Source of the DNA: Pirellulales bacterium
Lineage (GTDB): Bacteria > Planctomycetota > Planctomycetia > Pirellulales > JAICIG01
Reading direction: 5' to 3'
DNA: 37,320 nucleotides
NCBI GenBank assembly: GCA_025927475.1
Contig: JAICLL010000047.1
Span: forward strand, 1 to 37,320
Within the stretch, counting starts at the first letter, position 1; the number at the start of each line of letters is the position of its first letter. Position numbers and translations under genes: made by a program. Positions 25,042 through 34,073 of this stretch are shown here, one piece after another. The notes beneath the pieces were generated by a model. The model saw only the letters and a program-made list of their open reading frames with translations, ran no database searches and had not been told where the DNA came from.

Positions 25042-25970
25042 GCGCGGTTCGCCAACTTGGCCTGCAAGTCAGCACGAAGCTGGAATGCGAGATTTTCTAA
25101 TTCCGGCAAGGAAAGCGCATTGAGTTCTTCCAAGGGCGTAATTCTCTGGGCCAGCAACCCCTGGAGATACTGAATATCTTCACGGCGCGCCTCGAGGCGT
25201 CCCTCAGCACGTCCCTCAGCACGTCCCTCAGCACGTCCCTCAGCGAGGCCCGCGGCGAGTACATCTTCGCGTATGGCGTTCATATCACGCCGTGCTTTCA
25301 CGCGCGCTTCATAAAGCTCGCGTTCGCGGTCGCTTTGTGAAATCATCATCAAGTCTCCCAACGCCCAGCGGACGTCTGGCGCGTTCAACGACTCGGGCAG
25401 CGCGTCCGCATCCAGGTTTTCGCCGTGTCGCAGAAAGTACAACCAGCGGTCGAGCGGTGTCGCCAATTCGTCAACCGCTTTATGAAACTTCGATAACTCC
25501 AGGATATGCAACGCCATCTGATCGGTAAAGAGCGCATGATGCCGCCGCTCGCGCAGTTCGAAGATCAGGTGGTAGTCGGCCAGTTCGGCGACAAGCGGCG
25601 TCTCGACGAAGCAAATCGCGATTGTGGGGTGCAACAAGGAATAATCGTCACCTTCTCGGAGTTGTGCCTGGTGCAGTTTGCACCAGTAATAAAGCGCCCG
25701 CGAACGAAAGGCGCCATAGGCGACCATCTGCATCTCGATATTGAACTGCCGCCCGGTTTGATCGCGGGCTTTAATGTCTAAAACTGAGATTTTGGCGTCT
25801 GCGGTTTCCTTGTCGTTGAACGGGTTCAGCAGGTCGATGTCGTCGATGCGCTCGCCGGCCGGTGGCTGCAACACGGCCTCAAGCAAGCTGATCAGCGCGG
25901 GCTTGCTCTCGTCGCGTCCGAACACGTGCTTGAAGGCGTAATCGATCTTCGGATCAATCTCTGGCTTCAT
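25038..25970 (-). CDS. Rpn-family (PD-(D/E)XK) recombination-promoting nuclease
   Basis: A 310-residue protein beginning MKPEIDPKIDYAFKHVFG, the typical opening of the Rpn/PDDEXK_2 family formerly called putative transposases. The nuclease core is visible: acidic residues in ISVLDIKA (D65), then RQFNIEMQM (E79, Q81). The segment YWCKLHQAQLREGDDY follows, as is usual. E. coli Rpn proteins are DNA endonucleases that promote RecA-independent recombination and have been linked to phage defence. Near the C-terminus (about 230-250) is an AEGR tetrapeptide run encoded by an in-frame 12-bp tandem repeat. The start at 25970 follows the conserved N-terminus; extra residues to 26042 look non-coding. No transposon ends were seen around it. 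Confidence 0.87.
   Translation of the reverse strand: MKPEIDPKIDYAFKHVFGRDESKPALISLLEAVLQPPAGERIDDIDLLNPFNDKETADAKISVLDIKARDQTGRQFNIEMQMVAYGAFRSRALYYWCKLHQAQLREGDDYSLLHPTIAICFVETPLVAELADYHLIFELRERRHHALFTDQMALHILELSKFHKAVDELATPLDRWLYFLRHGENLDADALPESLNAPDVRWALGDLMMISQSDRERELYEARVKARRDMNAIREDVLAAGLAEGRAEGRAEGRAEGRLEARREDIQYLQGLLAQRITPLEELNALSLPELENLAFQLRADLQAKLANRA
25199..25246 (-). repeat. 12-bp in-frame tandem repeat (AEGR-coding)
   Basis: Four head-to-tail units of gtccctcagcac (forward strand), the last one ending in cga instead of cac. Because the unit is 12 bp, copy-number change adds or removes four residues (AEGR) without shifting the frame of the Rpn gene. Confidence 0.85.
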
Positions 25971-26124
25971 GCACAAGATGATAACGCGGTTCGACTTCAA
26001 GTTGAACCCGTTGGCCGAAACGCGATAATAGTGGCACATCATTGCCGTGCTTTGGACCGTCCAGGTCGGCCGGGCGTGAATGATTCAAGCGGCGACGTGA
26101 ATTCTATCGAATGCGACGCGAAAC

Positions 26125-26472
26125 ATGAGTTCTGACGGCCTCAATGTCTTTGGCGTCATTCAAGCGCCGGCGGGCCTCGTTCCGTTGTGGCAGACATTGC
26201 GCGATGCATTCGGACGCCATGCGGCGAGCTGGCGAATGTCGGGTTTCGATGGCCATGAGATTGTTCGGTTAGAACTCGAATCGGCGAACTTCGACACCGA
26301 GCCGCTCGGCAATGGCGAGTACCTATTCAACGGCGACGTCGGCGGGTGCGGTGCCGACGCCGAAAAGTTCGTGCTGCGACTTTCCGGCGTGCTGGGCGCG
26401 GCAAGCATAAAGCACGTGCTGGAGCTTTATGACGACGATGGCGGCCTGATTCGCGAGTTCAAGACGGATTAA
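26125..26472 (+). CDS. Unknown 115-residue protein
   Basis: A small acidic soluble protein (MSSDGLNVFGVIQAP). It alternates predicted strands and helices (LVPLWQTLRDAFG, SWRMSGFDGHEIVRLELESA, EYLFNGDVGG, AEKFVLRLSGVLGAASIKHVLELYDDDGGLIREF). The coding character is good and it lies alone between the Rpn and HELGHH genes. I recognise no family. The fold pattern could be a small alpha/beta sandwich, but that is only an impression. Confidence 0.65.
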   Translation: MSSDGLNVFGVIQAPAGLVPLWQTLRDAFGRHAASWRMSGFDGHEIVRLELESANFDTEPLGNGEYLFNGDVGGCGADAEKFVLRLSGVLGAASIKHVLELYDDDGGLIREFKTD

Positions 26473-26588
26473 GGAAATTCAATCGCGCAGGCGGCGGCAT
26501 TTCTTCGGAGCGAACCCGATCTAATATCGAGTGTCTTGAGCATCAGCCTCCCCGACCACCATCTGCGTGTCATGTACGGGCCACTGCC

Positions 26589-27200
26589 ATGCGACCGATT
26601 TACCGCAAGACCGCCCCGAAAGTCCGCGGAGGCAAGGTACAGCGCAAAAACCGCTGGTCGCCTACGCCTACCTGCGAGAACACGCCCCAGCCGCGTCCCC
26701 TGGTGCACCGCCGCAAGCCGGGCACGGGCTATCGCCATCTGTTGCGGCGGAGCGACATCGAGCGATTCATGGGTCTCTTGCCCGATTGGCCCGAGCTTTC
26801 CCGAGGGCTAAACGCCATCGTCCTGGCGCCCGGCGACCCGAGCACGTGCGGCTGGCACCGGCCCGGCGTCGTGGCGATCTGCGCTTGGCAGCGAGACCTA
26901 AACCTGGCAGATCTCTGCCCGTTGTGGCTGAAATCGCATGGCAGCTTGCTCCTGAAGCAGATCAGCGAACCTGGCGATCGAAGCGACGACGACCGCATCG
27001 TGCGCCGGCTGGCCGAATGGACGATCCGGGCGTTCCAGTTGACGCATATTCTGCTGCACGAGCTTGGCCATCACCACGACCGGATGACGACCCGGCGTCA
27101 ACTCGAATCGTGCCGCGGCGAAAACTATGCCGAGGAGTATTGCATGAGACATTCCGCTAGAATCTGGGACGTCTTCCTGGATGAGTTTGTGGCGCCGTGA
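26589..27200 (+). CDS. HELGHH-containing putative metalloprotein
   Basis: A 203-residue protein with a basic N-terminal arm (1-45, rich in Arg, Lys and Pro) and the motif HELGHHHDR at 157-165. That is a HExxH zinc site with an extra His, inside a helix (QLTHILLHELGHH). About 16 residues later comes ENYAEEYC (178-185), which could supply the acidic third ligand, as in gluzincin-like proteases. A small helical region precedes it. The family is not one I can name, and protease activity is an inference from the motif. It ends 47 bp before the hen1 remnant, so it may once have been its neighbour in an operon. Confidence 0.7.
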   Translation: MRPIYRKTAPKVRGGKVQRKNRWSPTPTCENTPQPRPLVHRRKPGTGYRHLLRRSDIERFMGLLPDWPELSRGLNAIVLAPGDPSTCGWHRPGVVAICAWQRDLNLADLCPLWLKSHGSLLLKQISEPGDRSDDDRIVRRLAEWTIRAFQLTHILLHELGHHHDRMTTRRQLESCRGENYAEEYCMRHSARIWDVFLDEFVAP

Positions 27201-27246
27201 GATCCTGGACGAGTCATTGCCGCAAGCTCGCGGAGCTGAACCACCC

Positions 27247-27315
27247 ATGTTACTCTCAATTACCGCCACGCATCCGCCCGCGACCGATTTGGGCTATCTG
27301 CTGCACAACCATCCG
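27247..27315 (+). pseudogene. hen1: 5' remnant of hen1 (3'-terminal RNA ribose 2'-O-methyltransferase)
   Basis: From the ATG at 27247 the first 23 codons read MLLSITATHPPATDLGYLLH and then NHP. As remembered, this closely follows the opening of bacterial Hen1 (LTIT..ppATDLGYLLhKhP), the N-terminal ligase-activating part of that RNA-repair enzyme. Homology ends abruptly at about 27315; the next codons (SSTVAG) are unrelated, and the frame enters DNA of the convergent gene whose stop is at 27320. Nothing like the rest of Hen1 (about 450 residues) or its partner Pnkp was found in the window. The gene was probably truncated by insertion or deletion. The identification rests on a short stretch but on a distinctive one. 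Confidence 0.6.
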
Positions 27316-27319
27316 AGTT

Positions 27320-27844
27320 CTACCGTGGCAGGCTTGGCGGCTGGCCCTCGGTCGTCGAAATCCGGACGCCCGCTTTCCGTAAAAAGCCATCCAGAAAGTT
27401 CAAGTAGCCGCGACCGTTGCTCGACCGATGTTTTTCGATCGATGCGAGAATGGTGCGGAGAATGCCGATCTGATTGTCGCGGCCCACATTGGCATCGTCA
27501 GGGAAACGGTGCTGCCAGTTTGTGGTAATAAACCTGACGATGAGATCCGCTCCTTGGCCTTGCGTGACTCCTACCGGTTCGTCGAAGTTTCGATGCTCGA
27601 GCGGGCCGTGTCGCAACATCTCGATGAGCTGGGCTAGCTTCCGCTGCACTTCGCGGTCGGTCAGCCGCCGCTGACTGGCCACGTCGGCTTCGAGAATGCC
27701 CATTTCCGCATGCATCAACGGCATGGTGAGGGCTTCCGTTTGATATTTGTGCCCGTGGTAAGCAAGTAATGCCGGGTTCTGCTGAAGTCGCTTCTTTCGA
27801 CGCAGTTGCTGCTTCTGGTTCTGGCGAGCGGTGTTTTTGGGCAT
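27320..27844 (-). CDS. Unknown 174-residue basic protein
   Basis: A protein beginning MPKNTARQNQKQQLRRKKRLQQN, a strongly basic and Gln-rich arm. A mostly helical body follows (LLAYHGHKYQTEALTMPLMHAEMGILEADVASQRRLTDREVQRKLAQLIEMLRHG) and then a segment with ADLIVRFITTNWQHRF and DNQIGILRTILASIEKH. The start at 27844 is fixed by a good ribosome site (GGAGGT 7 bases upstream). I recognise no family. The basic arm would suit nucleic-acid binding, but that is a guess. Its 3' end lies exactly where homology to hen1 breaks off, so it may be part of the DNA that replaced that gene. Confidence 0.65.
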   Translation of the reverse strand: MPKNTARQNQKQQLRRKKRLQQNPALLAYHGHKYQTEALTMPLMHAEMGILEADVASQRRLTDREVQRKLAQLIEMLRHGPLEHRNFDEPVGVTQGQGADLIVRFITTNWQHRFPDDANVGRDNQIGILRTILASIEKHRSSNGRGYLNFLDGFLRKAGVRISTTEGQPPSLPR

Positions 27845-27962
27845 TGGCGGACCTCCGTGCGGGGACGCTGTCGACCTGAAGAAACCGATGCGATAACACA
27901 ATTGTTAGGTTTTCGAGCACCGATGCAAGAGAGCGATCGTGTGATGATTTCGGCTCACTGCC

Positions 27963-28031
27963 GTGCCGGCCACTAGGGCCAAGGCGGGCCGGCCATAAGG
28001 GCCGGGGCGGGCCGGCCACAAGGGCCGGGGC
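27963..28031. repeat. Three tandem copies of a 23-bp GC-rich unit
   Basis: Units at 27963-27985, 27986-28008 and 28009-28031 share gccggcca..agggcc..ggc; the second and third differ at a single base. The second and third units contain the 8-bp palindrome ggccggcc. The array lies in the 283-bp gap upstream of the DUF1549 gene, where tatact at 28056-28061 could be a -10 element but no good -35 is present. Confidence 0.8.
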
Positions 28032-28127
28032 TACCGGGGCGCAGTTCGGGCGGTGTATACTGAAGACTGCTGCATAGATGCCCGCCTCAACGCCCAGCCG
28101 CACCGGGCCGAATCTCACCTGTCGAAA

Positions 28128-31100
28128 ATGATCGTCATGAAATTGCCCGCGGTGGCGCTCGCCGTGTTGTCGGTTGGCGCGGCTGCCGTTGCCGCCGAAG
28201 AACCGGTCGATTTTACCCGTGACGTGCGGCCCATTCTCTCGGCCGCCTGCTTCAAATGTCACGGTCCCGACGAAAAAGAGCGTAAAGCCGATTTGCGGCT
28301 CGATACACAAGAGGGTGCGTTGGCCGATTTAGGCGGGCATGCCGCCATTGTGCCCGGCCAACCCGACCAGAGCGAAGCACTGCGGCGAATGCTCTCGACC
28401 GATCCGGATGAACACATGCCGCCAGCAGACTCGGGCAAGACCGTCACCCCCGAGCAAATCGCGCTGGTGCGGCGGTGGATTAACGAAGGAGCCAAATGGT
28501 CGGGGCATTGGGCGTTTACACCCCCCAAGCGACCAGCGTTGCCGACGCCCGATGAGTCGCTGGCCGCCTGGGTGCGCAATCCGATCGACCTGTTTGTGCG
28601 GGCGCGGCTGAAGCACGAAGGTCTGTCCCCCTCGCCCGAAGCCGACCGCACGACGCTGCTGCGGCGGCTGAGTCTCGATCTGATCGGCTTGCCGCCGCGC
28701 ATCGCCGAGGTCGATGCGTTTTTGGCCGACGATTCGCCCGAGGCCTATGAGAAGCAAGTCGAGCGGCTGCTCAAGTCGCCGCACTACGGCGAGCGGTGGG
28801 GCCGTCACTGGCTCGACGCCGCCCGCTACGCCGATTCCGACGGCTACGAGAAAGACAAATCACGGCAGGTTTGGTTCTATCGCGACTGGGTGATCGACGC
28901 CTTGAACCGCGACCTGCCTTACGACCAGTTCCTCATCGAGCAGATCGCCGGCGACTTGCTGCCCGACGCCACGCAAGCGCAGCGCGTCGCCACCGGCTTT
29001 TTGCGCAACTCGATGATCAACGAAGAAGGCGGCGTCGATCCCGAGCAATTTCGCATGGAGGCCATGTTCGACCGGATGGACGCCATCGGCAAGGGCATGT
29101 TGGGGCTGACCATTCAGTGCGCGCAGTGCCACAACCACAAGTTCGATCCGCTCACGCAACGTGAGTACTATCAGCTCTTCGCGTTTATCAACGATGCTCA
29201 TGAAGCGACGATCGCCGTCTACACGCCTGATGAGCAGATGCGGCGGGCCGATTTGTTCCGGCGGATCGGCGAGATCGAGGCCGACTTGCAGCACCGACAC
29301 GCCGACTGGCCGGAGCGGCTGGCGCGCTGGGAAGACCAGGCGAAAGCCAACCAGCCGGACTGGACGGTGTTGCAGCCCGAAGTGGAAGAGATTTCCACCG
29401 GCGGGCAAAAATATCTGCCGCTGGGCGATGGCTCGCTGCTGGCTCAGGGATATGCTCCCACCAAGCACCGCGTGAAGATCACCGCGCGGACCGAGGCGAA
29501 AGACATTACGGCTTTTCGTGTGGAACTGCTCACGCATCCCGACTTGCCGCGCGGCGGGCCGGGGCGATCGTTAAAGGGCGTCGGAGCGTTGACCGAGTTT
29601 CAAGTCGATGCGGCGCCGGCAGACGCGCCCGACAAGGTCGAGCACATCAAGCTCGTCCAAGCAACTGCCGATATCGAATTGCCCGAAACGCCGCTCGACG
29701 CGATTCACGACGACCGCAGCGGGCGGCGGCGAGTGACCGGCCCGGTGGCCTTTGCTCTCGACGGCAAAGACGAAACGGCCTGGGGCATCGACGCGGGGCC
29801 GGGCCGCCGCAATCAGCCGCGCAAGGCGGTGTTCGTGGCGGAAAAACCGATCGCCCATCCAGCCGGCGCCGTGCTCACTTTCTATTTGCAACAGAACCAC
29901 GGCGGCTGGAACAGCGACGACAACCAGAATTGCAACCTGGGCCGCATTCGTCTGTCGATCACCGCGGCTGCTGATGCGAAGGCCGACCCACTGCCTGCGG
30001 CGGTGCGCGAGCTGCTGGCCGTGCCGCGCGAGCAACGCACGCCCGCGCAGGCATCGGCGCTGTTCAGCTATTGGCGCACCACCGTGCCCGAGTGGCACGC
30101 AGAGAACGCGGCCATCGAGGAGCTTTGGAAGCAACATCCCGAGCCGACGACGCAACTGGTGCTGGCCGCCCGCCAGCAGCCTCGAACAACCCACCGGCTG
30201 GACCGCGGCGATTTTCTCAAGCCGCGCGAAGCGATCGAGCCGGGCGTGCCCAGCTTTTTGCATCCGCTCGCCGCCGGTGCGCCAGCGAACCGGCTGACCT
30301 TTGCCCGCTGGTTGGCCGATCGCAATTCGCCCACCACGGCCCGCTCGATCGTCAATCGGGTGTGGCAGAGCTATTTTGGCGTGGGGCTGGTGAGCACCAG
30401 CGAAGACCTGGGGCTGCAAAGCGAGGCACCCTCGCATCCCGAGCTGCTCGATTGGCTGGCGGTTGAGTTCATGGACCGCGGCTGGAGCCTGAAGGCCCTG
30501 CACGGCTTGATTGTGAATTCGAACACCTATCGACAATCGTCGCGTGTGACGTCCGAGCTGTACGCGCGCGATCCCTACAATCGGCTGTTGGCTCGTGGGC
30601 CGCGGTTTCGCGTCGAGGCCGAGATCGTGCGCGATGTGGCGTTGGCCGCCAGCGGCCTGTTGAACGCCAAGCTGGGCGGGCCGAGTGTCTATCCGCCCGC
30701 TCCCGAGTTTTTGTTTCAGCCGCCCACCAGCTATGGTCCGAAGGTCTGGCGGCAAGAGACCGGCGACGATCGCTACCGCCGGGCGGTTTATACCTTCCGC
30801 TATCGTTCGGTGCCCTATCCGGCGTTGCAAACGTTCGACGCGCCCAATGGCGATTTTTCGTGCGTCCGCCGTTCGCGGTCGAACACGCCGCTGCAGGCGT
30901 TGGTGACGCTGAACGAGCCGCTCTCGATCGAGTGTGCTCAGGCTCTCGCCTGGCGCACTTTGAAGGAAGGCGGAACGGACGATGCTGCCCGGCTGCGTTA
31001 TGCCTTCCGCCGTTGCCTGGCCCGCCCGCCAGCCGAAGCCGAACAGCAAGAGCTGCTGAGCTTGCTGGCCCGGGCGGTAAAACATGTTTCCGAAGGTTGG

Positions 31101-31238
31101 ACCGACGCGAAGACCCTGGCGGAGGGCGGCGCGTCTTCGCGGCCCTTGCCGCCGGGCGTGAACCCCACGCAATTGGCGGCCTGGACGATTGTCAGCCGGG
31201 TGTTGTTGAATTTGGATGAGGTGATTACTAAAGAGTAG
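28128..31238 (+). CDS. PSCyt1/DUF1549/DUF1553 planctomycete cytochrome protein
   Basis: A 1036-residue exported protein. A signal peptide (about 5-23, ending VAA) is followed by a cytochrome-c-like domain with heme motif CFKCH (41-45) and RKADLRLDT. Next come DUF1549 (about 140-360, including HYGERWGRHWLDAARYADSDG and a second CxxCH at CAQCHNHKFDPL), a middle beta-rich region, and DUF1553 (about 710-980, with ARSIVNRVWQSYFG, RRAVYTFRYRSVPYP and SNTPLQALVTLNEP). This architecture is nearly confined to planctomycetes and relatives, where the proteins are suspected to take part in oxidative breakdown of polysaccharides. An alternative start is the ATG at 28137. Its expected DUF1501 partner is displaced to 32601. 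Confidence 0.93.
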   Translation: MIVMKLPAVALAVLSVGAAAVAAEEPVDFTRDVRPILSAACFKCHGPDEKERKADLRLDTQEGALADLGGHAAIVPGQPDQSEALRRMLSTDPDEHMPPADSGKTVTPEQIALVRRWINEGAKWSGHWAFTPPKRPALPTPDESLAAWVRNPIDLFVRARLKHEGLSPSPEADRTTLLRRLSLDLIGLPPRIAEVDAFLADDSPEAYEKQVERLLKSPHYGERWGRHWLDAARYADSDGYEKDKSRQVWFYRDWVIDALNRDLPYDQFLIEQIAGDLLPDATQAQRVATGFLRNSMINEEGGVDPEQFRMEAMFDRMDAIGKGMLGLTIQCAQCHNHKFDPLTQREYYQLFAFINDAHEATIAVYTPDEQMRRADLFRRIGEIEADLQHRHADWPERLARWEDQAKANQPDWTVLQPEVEEISTGGQKYLPLGDGSLLAQGYAPTKHRVKITARTEAKDITAFRVELLTHPDLPRGGPGRSLKGVGALTEFQVDAAPADAPDKVEHIKLVQATADIELPETPLDAIHDDRSGRRRVTGPVAFALDGKDETAWGIDAGPGRRNQPRKAVFVAEKPIAHPAGAVLTFYLQQNHGGWNSDDNQNCNLGRIRLSITAAADAKADPLPAAVRELLAVPREQRTPAQASALFSYWRTTVPEWHAENAAIEELWKQHPEPTTQLVLAARQQPRTTHRLDRGDFLKPREAIEPGVPSFLHPLAAGAPANRLTFARWLADRNSPTTARSIVNRVWQSYFGVGLVSTSEDLGLQSEAPSHPELLDWLAVEFMDRGWSLKALHGLIVNSNTYRQSSRVTSELYARDPYNRLLARGPRFRVEAEIVRDVALAASGLLNAKLGGPSVYPPAPEFLFQPPTSYGPKVWRQETGDDRYRRAVYTFRYRSVPYPALQTFDAPNGDFSCVRRSRSNTPLQALVTLNEPLSIECAQALAWRTLKEGGTDDAARLRYAFRRCLARPPAEAEQQELLSLLARAVKHVSEGWTDAKTLAEGGASSRPLPPGVNPTQLAAWTIVSRVLLNLDEVITKE

Positions 31239-31322
31239 CCCGGACGCATTAGCAGTGGGGCCATTTGCATCATAGGTTCGCCATGAAGCCAGCTTTCGAT
31301 TCGGTAAATGCTCTGAACAACG

Positions 31323-31345
31323 GAGTACGGGTTCCTCTTCTCTGT
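31323..31345 (+). repeat. Left 23-bp inverted repeat
   Basis: Exact reverse complement of 31753-31775. Outside base pairs (31322 and 31776) do not continue the match. Confidence 0.9.
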
Positions 31346-31407
31346 TTCCCTTGTCTCGGCGATTCGGAAGCGCAAGCGGGGGTAGAATCAAGACTTGGAT
31401 TGGACTC

Positions 31408-31722
31408 ATGCCCGGAATTGACTTTCGCGCGGTGCGAGCGGTTGCCCAAATGCAGGAAGTACTCGAACTGTTGCAGTTCACCGCGTCGGAGTCGAGTGAC
31501 GACCAGCTTCGAGGTCCGTGCCCCGTGCATGGCTCGCAGGGCGACCACAGTCGATCATTTAGTGTTAATCTTGCCAAGCAAACCTATCAGTGCTTCAAAT
31601 GTGGGTCGAAGGGAAACCAATTGGACCTCTGGGCGAACGCCAACAGTCTCAGCCTCCACGCAGCGGCCATCGACCTGTGCGAGCGTCTCGGACTTGCCGT
31701 TCCGTGGATCGGGCGCTGGTGA
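31408..31722 (+). CDS. Small CHC2-type zinc-finger protein (DnaG-like)
   Basis: A 104-residue protein, MPGIDFRAVRAVAQMQEVLELLQF. It carries a zinc ribbon of the kind found at the N-terminus of DnaG primase: C38 and H41 (GPCPVHG), C62 and C65 (YQCFKCGSKGNQLDLW). The sequence HSRSFSVNLAKQTYQCFKC and the helix SLHAAAIDLCERLG correspond to the DnaG zinc domain, which contacts single-stranded DNA. No TOPRIM or polymerase domain follows, so it cannot be a complete primase. Free-standing CHC2 proteins occur in mobile elements. It is enclosed by perfect inverted repeats. The start at 31408 matches the DnaG-like opening. Confidence 0.8.
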   Translation: MPGIDFRAVRAVAQMQEVLELLQFTASESSDDQLRGPCPVHGSQGDHSRSFSVNLAKQTYQCFKCGSKGNQLDLWANANSLSLHAAAIDLCERLGLAVPWIGRW

Positions 31723-31752
31723 CTGCCTCCACATCGGCCTGCTAGGACTAGG

Positions 31753-31775
31753 ACAGAGAAGAGGAACCCGTACTC
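31753..31775 (-). repeat. Right 23-bp inverted repeat
   Basis: Exact reverse complement of 31323-31345; lies 30 bp after the CHC2 stop and 41 bp before the TPR-like gene start. Confidence 0.9.
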
Positions 31776-31816
31776 GAATCCACGTCTCATCGTTTTCGCG
31801 TACCCACGGCGCCAAG

Positions 31817-32404
31817 ATGAAAGCTAAGCCGCCAATCCAGCGAGGTCGATTCGCCAACGACTGGCGCCAGGTCGATTACCTCTACCACAAATTGCTGTAC
31901 TGGCTGTATGAGCGCCAAAGCGCCCGAAAAGCGAGACCGTACGCCGAACGACTCCAGCGGCTTTTGCCGAAGCTAGATCCAAACCACGAAGCAATTCTGG
32001 GCGAAGAGTGCTGGTCGCTGGTCTACGAGACTAAGCAAAACCTGCCGAGGGCGATCGAGCACCGCGAGAACGAAATTCGTCTGATGCGCCGGTTGCATGA
32101 AATCTCACCTCAACCCATCAACAAGAGCGTTCTGCTAGAGGGCCGTGGCTACGAAGATCTAAGCGATCGGCTCGATCTGCTCGCGGGTTTGTACCATGAC
32201 AACGGCGATCTCGACCGGGCCATAAACGCTCTGCAAGAGTCCAAGCAACTCTGCGAGCAACTAGGCCTCGAATTTGACGGCGGCGACATGTTGGACGAAT
32301 ACTTGGTCGAATCGGAGGCACGGTCAAGCGATGCCGGCGCCGCTCCGCAAAGCGGCGGCCGGCGAAAGAATGGGCGCAATGGACGGCCGCGATCCAAGGC
32401 GTAA
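31817..32404 (+). CDS. TPR-like helical repeat protein
   Basis: A 195-residue protein starting MKAKPPIQRGRFANDWRQVDYLYHKLLYWLY. It consists of paired helices resembling tetratricopeptide repeats: ARPYAERLQRLLPKL, EECWSLVYETKQNLPRAIEHRENEIRLMRRLHEI, then YEDLSDRLDLLAGLYHDNGDLDRAINALQESKQLCEQLG. The last is a close match to the TPR consensus. The C-terminus is disordered and basic (GGRRKNGRNGRPRSKA). TPR proteins bind other proteins; no enzymatic part is seen. The frame is open upstream into the inverted-repeat element, but that part has no coding character, so the ATG at 31817 is used. I have the impression this protein type recurs in planctomycetes. Confidence 0.75.
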   Translation: MKAKPPIQRGRFANDWRQVDYLYHKLLYWLYERQSARKARPYAERLQRLLPKLDPNHEAILGEECWSLVYETKQNLPRAIEHRENEIRLMRRLHEISPQPINKSVLLEGRGYEDLSDRLDLLAGLYHDNGDLDRAINALQESKQLCEQLGLEFDGGDMLDEYLVESEARSSDAGAAPQSGGRRKNGRNGRPRSKA

Positions 32405-32472
32405 ACGCCGCCTCCCGTGCATCGCCAAGGCTCTGCCCCAGCCACCAAACCAAACATCGAATAGCCAATAAA

Positions 32473-32600
32473 ATGTTCGCCGTGTTCGGCATCGGACCTA
32501 TTGAACTTCTCATCGTCGGCTTTGTCGCGTTGCTGATTTTTGGGGTGCCAATCATCGCTCTTATTATCCTGGTCGCCTGGTTCACGAAGCAAAAAAGAAA

Positions 32601-32604
<4 letters not shown>
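32473..32604 (+). CDS. 43-residue single-helix membrane protein
   Basis: A very short gene whose product starts [24 protein letters not shown] and ends in a basic tail (WFTKQKRK). The opening [11 protein letters not shown] resembles the start of TatA/TatB-type proteins (G.g..ElliI), but the amphipathic helix and acidic tail of real TatA are absent. Its stop and the start of the DUF1501 gene share ATGA (32601-32604), a classic sign of translational coupling. The DUF1501 protein has a twin-arginine signal, which makes the TatA-like look intriguing, but a role in export is speculation. Confidence 0.6.
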
Positions 32605-34028
<1,424 letters not shown>

Positions 34029-34073
34029 GGAATTGGCAAAAAAATCTCGGGCAAAAAGATAGAAGGTAAGGCG

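Larger units (their letters stand above)
31323..31775. mobile_element. Candidate minimal element: CHC2 gene bracketed by perfect 23-bp inverted repeats
   Basis: Positions 31323-31345 (starting GAGTACGGGTTCC) and 31753-31775 are exact reverse complements over 23 bp; similarity stops at both ends. The 407 bp between them hold little except the CHC2 zinc-finger gene (31408-31722). There is no transposase gene and no obvious target-site duplication (flanks aacg and gaat). The element sits between two genes that are usually adjacent. It may be a non-autonomous mobile unit, but an invertible segment or a long-range hairpin is also possible. Confidence 0.6.

Noticed and set aside
25199..25246. CRISPR array
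   Set aside because: Units are 12 bp, directly adjacent and without spacers; it is a coding microsatellite.
25038..25970. Calling the Rpn gene an active transposase or insertion sequence
   Set aside because: Old family names say transposase, but no terminal inverted repeats or target duplications flank it, and the fold is a PD-(D/E)XK nuclease.
29571..31577. 668-codon reverse open frame opposite the DUF1553 region
   Set aside because: The forward frame is a well-recognised DUF1549/DUF1553 protein; the reverse product has no recognisable domain.
31265..31816. Possible N-terminal extension of the TPR-like protein through the inverted-repeat element
   Set aside because: The extended frame is Cys/Arg/Ser-rich, is out of frame with the CHC2 gene on the same DNA, and translates both inverted repeats. 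The recognisable protein begins at 31817.
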